Assembly: GCA_049890215.1 (NCBI GenBank) | Contig: JBMHBX010000067.1 | Location: 1-64,000 of the forward strand | Source: UBA685 sp049890215 | Lineage (GTDB): Bacteria; Pseudomonadota; Alphaproteobacteria; Puniceispirillales; Puniceispirillaceae | DNA length: 64,000 nt | Direction: 5' to 3' | In this document: positions 62,463 through 64,000 of the stretch, piece after piece | Layout: each line of letters opens with the position of its first letter | Position numbering within the stretch: position 1 is the first letter of the stretch | Made by a program: the position numbers and the translations under genes | The notes under the pieces: model-generated | What the model saw: only the letters and a program-made list of their open reading frames with translations | Databases searched by the model: none | Told to the model about the DNA's origin: nothing

Positions 62463-63299
62463 ATGGCACTGTCATCCACCTACAGAAAACAGATAGCAGC
62501 ATTTGTGGAAAGCCGCGCGATGACAGCTTTTATCACAGCGCTGATTTTGGTGAACGCTGTCACACTTGGCATGGAGACAGATAAAGAGCTAAATGCCTCT
62601 TTTGGCAGTGCCTTATATTGGGCTGATAAGGTGATATTGGTTATATTTACATTTGAGCTTACTTTGAAATTCATTGCCTATCGGTGGTCTTTTTTTCGCT
62701 CCGGATGGAATTTATTTGATCTTGCGATTGTAACAATTGCCTGGCTGCCAACTTCGGGCGCCCTCACAGTGCTTCGTGCGCTTCGTATTTTGCGTGTTTT
62801 ACGTCTCATTTCAGTTGTGCCACAAATGCGGCGCGTAGTGGCTGCGATTGGTCATTCTATACCTGGCATGGTTTCAGTCGTTGGTGTGCTTGGCCTGATA
62901 TTTTATGTATCTGCCGTTCTGGCAACAAAGCTGTTTGGCACGCACCCTGACCCTCATATGCAGGAATGGTTTGGTACGATTAGCGCCTCTGCCTATACCT
63001 TGTTCCAGATCATGACACTTGAAAGCTGGTCTATGGGCGTGGTGCGACCGACTATGTATTTATTTCCCTTTGCATGGGCTTTCTTTTTGCCCTTTATCAT
63101 TGTGACAAGCTTTGCTGTGTTGAATTTTTTTATCGGCATTATTGTGGATTCTATGCAGATGGCGCAAAAGCTCGAAGCACAGGAAAGTGGTGATGATGAT
63201 GATATGCCAATGACGAAAAAAGATTATCGTGATCTTGTGATGAGAATCGAACAGATTGCTTCACGCCAGTCAGACAAGCCGATTATCAAAGGTAAGTAA
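62463..63299 (+). CDS. Bacterial voltage-gated sodium channel, NaChBac/NavAb type
   Basis: A 278-residue six-segment channel subunit that should assemble as a tetramer. The selectivity filter TLESWSM is at 185-191, identical to that of the sodium-selective NavAb channel as I know it. The voltage sensor S4 has arginines at 105, 108, 111 and 114 (LRALRILRVLRL). S1 (about 18-36), S2 (56-75), S3 (84-98), S5 (133-157) and S6 (203-228) are visible. A cytoplasmic tail with an acidic run and a predicted helix follows. In marine bacteria such channels are linked to sodium-driven motility and pH balance; that role is inference here. Confidence 0.93.
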   Translation: MALSSTYRKQIAAFVESRAMTAFITALILVNAVTLGMETDKELNASFGSALYWADKVILVIFTFELTLKFIAYRWSFFRSGWNLFDLAIVTIAWLPTSGALTVLRALRILRVLRLISVVPQMRRVVAAIGHSIPGMVSVVGVLGLIFYVSAVLATKLFGTHPDPHMQEWFGTISASAYTLFQIMTLESWSMGVVRPTMYLFPFAWAFFLPFIIVTSFAVLNFFIGIIVDSMQMAQKLEAQESGDDDDMPMTKKDYRDLVMRIEQIASRQSDKPIIKGK

Positions 63300-63309
63300 G
63301 CCTGCCTCG

Positions 63310-64000
63310 TCAGCTCATCTCATCTTCCAGATAGATTTTGATAATATCATGAAACTGGCTTTCTGCGGTAAAGCCAAGAGAAATTGCCTCATCTGGCTGA
63401 AAGCACCTTGGCCAGCCTTGGACAATGCGCATGATAGTTTCATCTGATTTGGGGATGATGCGCGATACCGCCTGTTCTCCTGCGATATCTCTTAATGCCT
63501 CTATTTGTTCTGCAACCGTGCAGGATATACCCGGCATATTTAACGCGCGCCTTGCCTGTAACAAATTGGTATCAAGGCTGGCTGCATGCATGAAAAAACC
63601 AACGGCAGAACGCGGAGATGCATGCCAATGGCGCACCGTATCAGGCACTGGCAAAATCGCTGTCTGGCCATTTAAGGGCTCTCTGATAATGCCAGAAAAA
63701 AAGCTTGAAGCTGCAGCATTTGGCTTGCCGGGACGCACACATATTGTCGGCAGACGGATAGACAACCCATCTATAAAGCCTTTGCGCGCATAATCAGCCA
63801 GTAAAAGCTCCATCATGGCCTTTTGCGCCCCGTAAGAGGTTTGAGGTGCTGTCAGAAAGCTGTCATCTATTGTTTGGGGAAAAGGCGGCCCAAAGACCGC
63901 AATGGATGATGCGAAAATCACACGTGGGCGATAATGCCCGTCTTTTGCCTCATGACGCTTTTTTAGGGCCTCAAAAAGCTGCCATCCGCCTCCCATATTC
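63310..64000 (-). CDS. NAD-dependent epimerase/dehydratase, 5'-truncated by the window edge
   Basis: The frame runs off the right end of the window, so the N-terminal NAD-binding loop is missing. VIFASSIAVFGPPFPQTIDD and TSYGAQKAMMELLLADY contain the catalytic S...YxxxK of extended short-chain dehydrogenases. GLSIRLPTICVRPGKPNAAASSFFSGIIREPL strongly recalls D-erythronate dehydrogenase (DenD) homologues. It would oxidise a sugar acid such as D-erythronate, which fits the nearby uronate genes, but other epimerase-fold sugar enzymes are possible. Confidence 0.8.
   Translation of the reverse strand, partial: NMGGGWQLFEALKKRHEAKDGHYRPRVIFASSIAVFGPPFPQTIDDSFLTAPQTSYGAQKAMMELLLADYARKGFIDGLSIRLPTICVRPGKPNAAASSFFSGIIREPLNGQTAILPVPDTVRHWHASPRSAVGFFMHAASLDTNLLQARRALNMPGISCTVAEQIEALRDIAGEQAVSRIIPKSDETIMRIVQGWPRCFQPDEAISLGFTAESQFHDIIKIYLEDEMS

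Overview
The window looks like chromosomal housekeeping DNA from an alphaproteobacterium with a moderate base composition. The evidence is gene content and order: a tol-pal block running into tilS-ftsH-folP-glmM, hisZ next to purA, a serC with a serC-motif-like leader, a type A RNase P RNA, and a complete division and cell wall (dcw) cluster that continues into lpxC-bamD-recN-ligA. Protein style and gene order remind me of marine SAR116-type (Puniceispirillum-like) genomes. That placement is inference from memory, not a search result.

Positions 1-5,640 hold the end of tolA, then tolB, pal and cpoB (outer membrane tethering during constriction), with tilS overlapping cpoB. Positions 5,700-15,860 carry ftsH, folP, glmM, serC, serA, hisZ and purA, all rightward. 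rpoH and rluD run leftward to 17,883, and rpoH has a convincing heat-shock-type promoter. Two small membrane proteins, ettA and a leftward mlaA-mlaC pair follow, then rightward uvrD, prmA and pepP.

From 27,005 to 51,114 nearly everything is leftward. Read in transcription order it is mraZ-rsmH-ftsL-ftsI-murE-murF-mraY-murD-ftsW-murG-murC-murB-ddl-ftsQ-ftsA-ftsZ, then lpxC, bamD, recN and ligA. Most junctions overlap by 1-14 bases, so translational coupling is likely. Upstream of mraZ is a ladder of ATGGG boxes spaced exactly 10 bases apart, which matches the known MraZ operator pattern. rnpB lies just beyond, with its own promoter.

Positions 51,900-64,000 are more mixed. They hold uup, djlA, a TusA-family protein, an unrecognised gene, a PlsC-type acyltransferase, a DUF2237 protein, a candidate small RNA, and divergent uxuA and uxuB for hexuronate breakdown. 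Then comes the least familiar locus: two tandem paralogous acidic secreted proteins followed by a TPR plus beta-barrel outer membrane protein resembling Slam-type exporters. The window ends with a NaChBac-type voltage-gated sodium channel gene and the 3' part of an NAD-dependent epimerase gene. I saw no insertion sequences, tRNAs, phage genes or CRISPR arrays.
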